The position numbers and the translations under genes are program-made. Source: Kistimonas sp964291505 (GTDB taxonomy: Bacteria > Pseudomonadota > Gammaproteobacteria > Pseudomonadales > Endozoicomonadaceae). Taken from it: DNA of 64,000 nt. Positions 63,580 through 64,000 of this stretch are shown here, in pieces. The notes under the pieces were generated by a model that was not told where the DNA came from, did no database searches, and saw only the letters and a program-made list of their open reading frames with translations. The first letter of the stretch is position 1. Every line of letters begins with the position of its first letter. The stretch lies in the NCBI GenBank assembly GCA_964291505.2, contig OZ220221.1, positions 248,001 through 312,000 of the forward strand, written 5' to 3'.

Positions 63580-64000
63580 ATGGGTATTTTTGAACGATTC
63601 CTCAGCCTTTGGGTGGGGCTTGCCATGGTGGCAGGCCTGGCCGGTGGCAGCCTGTTCCCGGAAATATTTACCCTGCTTGGCAGCTGGGAGTACGCCAGCA
63701 TCAATTTTGTGATCGCGATACTGATCTGGCTGATGATCTATCCGATGATGTTGCAGATTGACTTTACGGCGGTAAAAAACATCCACCGTCGTCCAAAAGG
63801 GTTGATTATCACGTTAACGGTCAACTGGCTGATCAAGCCTTTCACCATGGCGTTGCTGGCGATTGCCTTTATCCGATATATCTTTGGTAGTTTTACTGGC
63901 CTGATTACCCCGGAACTGGGTGATGAGTATATTGCCGGTATGATCCTATTGGGCGTAGCGCCCTGTACGGCCATGGTGTTTGTCTGGAGTCAGCTCACCA
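63580..64000 (+). CDS. acr3: Arsenite efflux permease Acr3, 5' part (runs off the window)
   Basis: 140 codons are visible from ATG 63580, with AGGAG 8 bases upstream. The gene continues past the end of the window. MGIFERFLSLWVGLAMVAG, then membrane helices, MIYPMMLQIDFTAVK and the key MILLGVAPCTAMVFVWSQLT with the Cys essential for As(III) transport in the fourth helix, identify ACR3 rather than ArsB. It extrudes arsenite with the proton motive force. Together with the arsJ operon it gives export of both arsenite and arsenate. An arsC reductase would be expected further downstream. Confidence 0.95.
   Translation, partial: MGIFERFLSLWVGLAMVAGLAGGSLFPEIFTLLGSWEYASINFVIAILIWLMIYPMMLQIDFTAVKNIHRRPKGLIITLTVNWLIKPFTMALLAIAFIRYIFGSFTGLITPELGDEYIAGMILLGVAPCTAMVFVWSQLT

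Noticed and set aside
1..64000. CRISPR array or insertion sequence
   Set aside because: No regularly spaced short repeats and no transposase with terminal inverted repeats were seen on either strand.

Overview
The window looks like chromosome of a gammaproteobacterium of the Pseudomonadales/Oceanospirillales type. The support is a set of gene neighbourhoods known from Pseudomonas: hisB-hisH-hisA-hisF near asmA-mutY-yggX-tRNA-Phe, and a DUF1631-like gene, fimX, serB and an AhpA/Smp-type membrane gene in one cluster. Tsx/OmpK and OmpA porins, AsmA, BrnQ, EpmB and MscM-type genes fit a Gram-negative marine or host-associated bacterium. The genus cannot be fixed from sequence alone. Most of the window is of moderate GC; the first 2.9 kb and the gene at 20.9-23.1 kb are much richer in AT.

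Layout. 0-2.9 kb: AT-rich, sparse DNA with a pilin-like small protein, a secreted HCX5R phosphatase and apparent gene decay. 3-14 kb: qmcA/nfeD membrane-quality pair, radical SAM protein, His-rich membrane protein, MscM-like channel, Gate-domain membrane protein, cyclopropane fatty acid synthase and BrnQ. 14-20.7 kb: a beta-helix/diheme cytochrome fusion, pyroglutamyl peptidase, a cupin and an OmpA porin. 20.9-27.3 kb: accessory stretch with a 738-aa protein that may carry a glutamine-synthetase-fold ligase domain, an exported hemerythrin, a formyltransferase, a MerR-methyltransferase fusion and a lipoprotein. 27.8-38 kb: epmB, then the FimX-type c-di-GMP region, transport and regulation genes, serB and ahpA. 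38.2-41.3 kb: a three-gene operon of related secreted proteins. 41.4-44.3 kb: hisBHAF. 44.5-54.5 kb: PanZ-like protein, a 1014-aa protein with three C-terminal SPOR-like repeats, Tsx porin, FAD oxidase, asmA, mutY and yggX.

54.5-60.1 kb: two identical tandem tRNA-Phe genes, then about 5.3 kb of accessory DNA closed by a diverged second copy of the tRNA-Phe 3' half plus its terminator. This has the architecture of a genomic island in a tRNA gene, but no integrase is present. Its four genes are a NERD-nuclease/SF1 helicase fusion, a GIY-YIG-like protein, a CoiA-like zinc/nuclease protein and a zinc-ribbon membrane protein. They look like a DNA-processing or defence cassette and are the best candidate here for an undescribed system.

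60.3-64 kb: an arsenic-resistance locus. An arsR-gapdh-arsJ operon (arsenate export through 1-arseno-3-phosphoglycerate) faces a second arsR followed by the start of acr3 (arsenite efflux), which runs off the window end.
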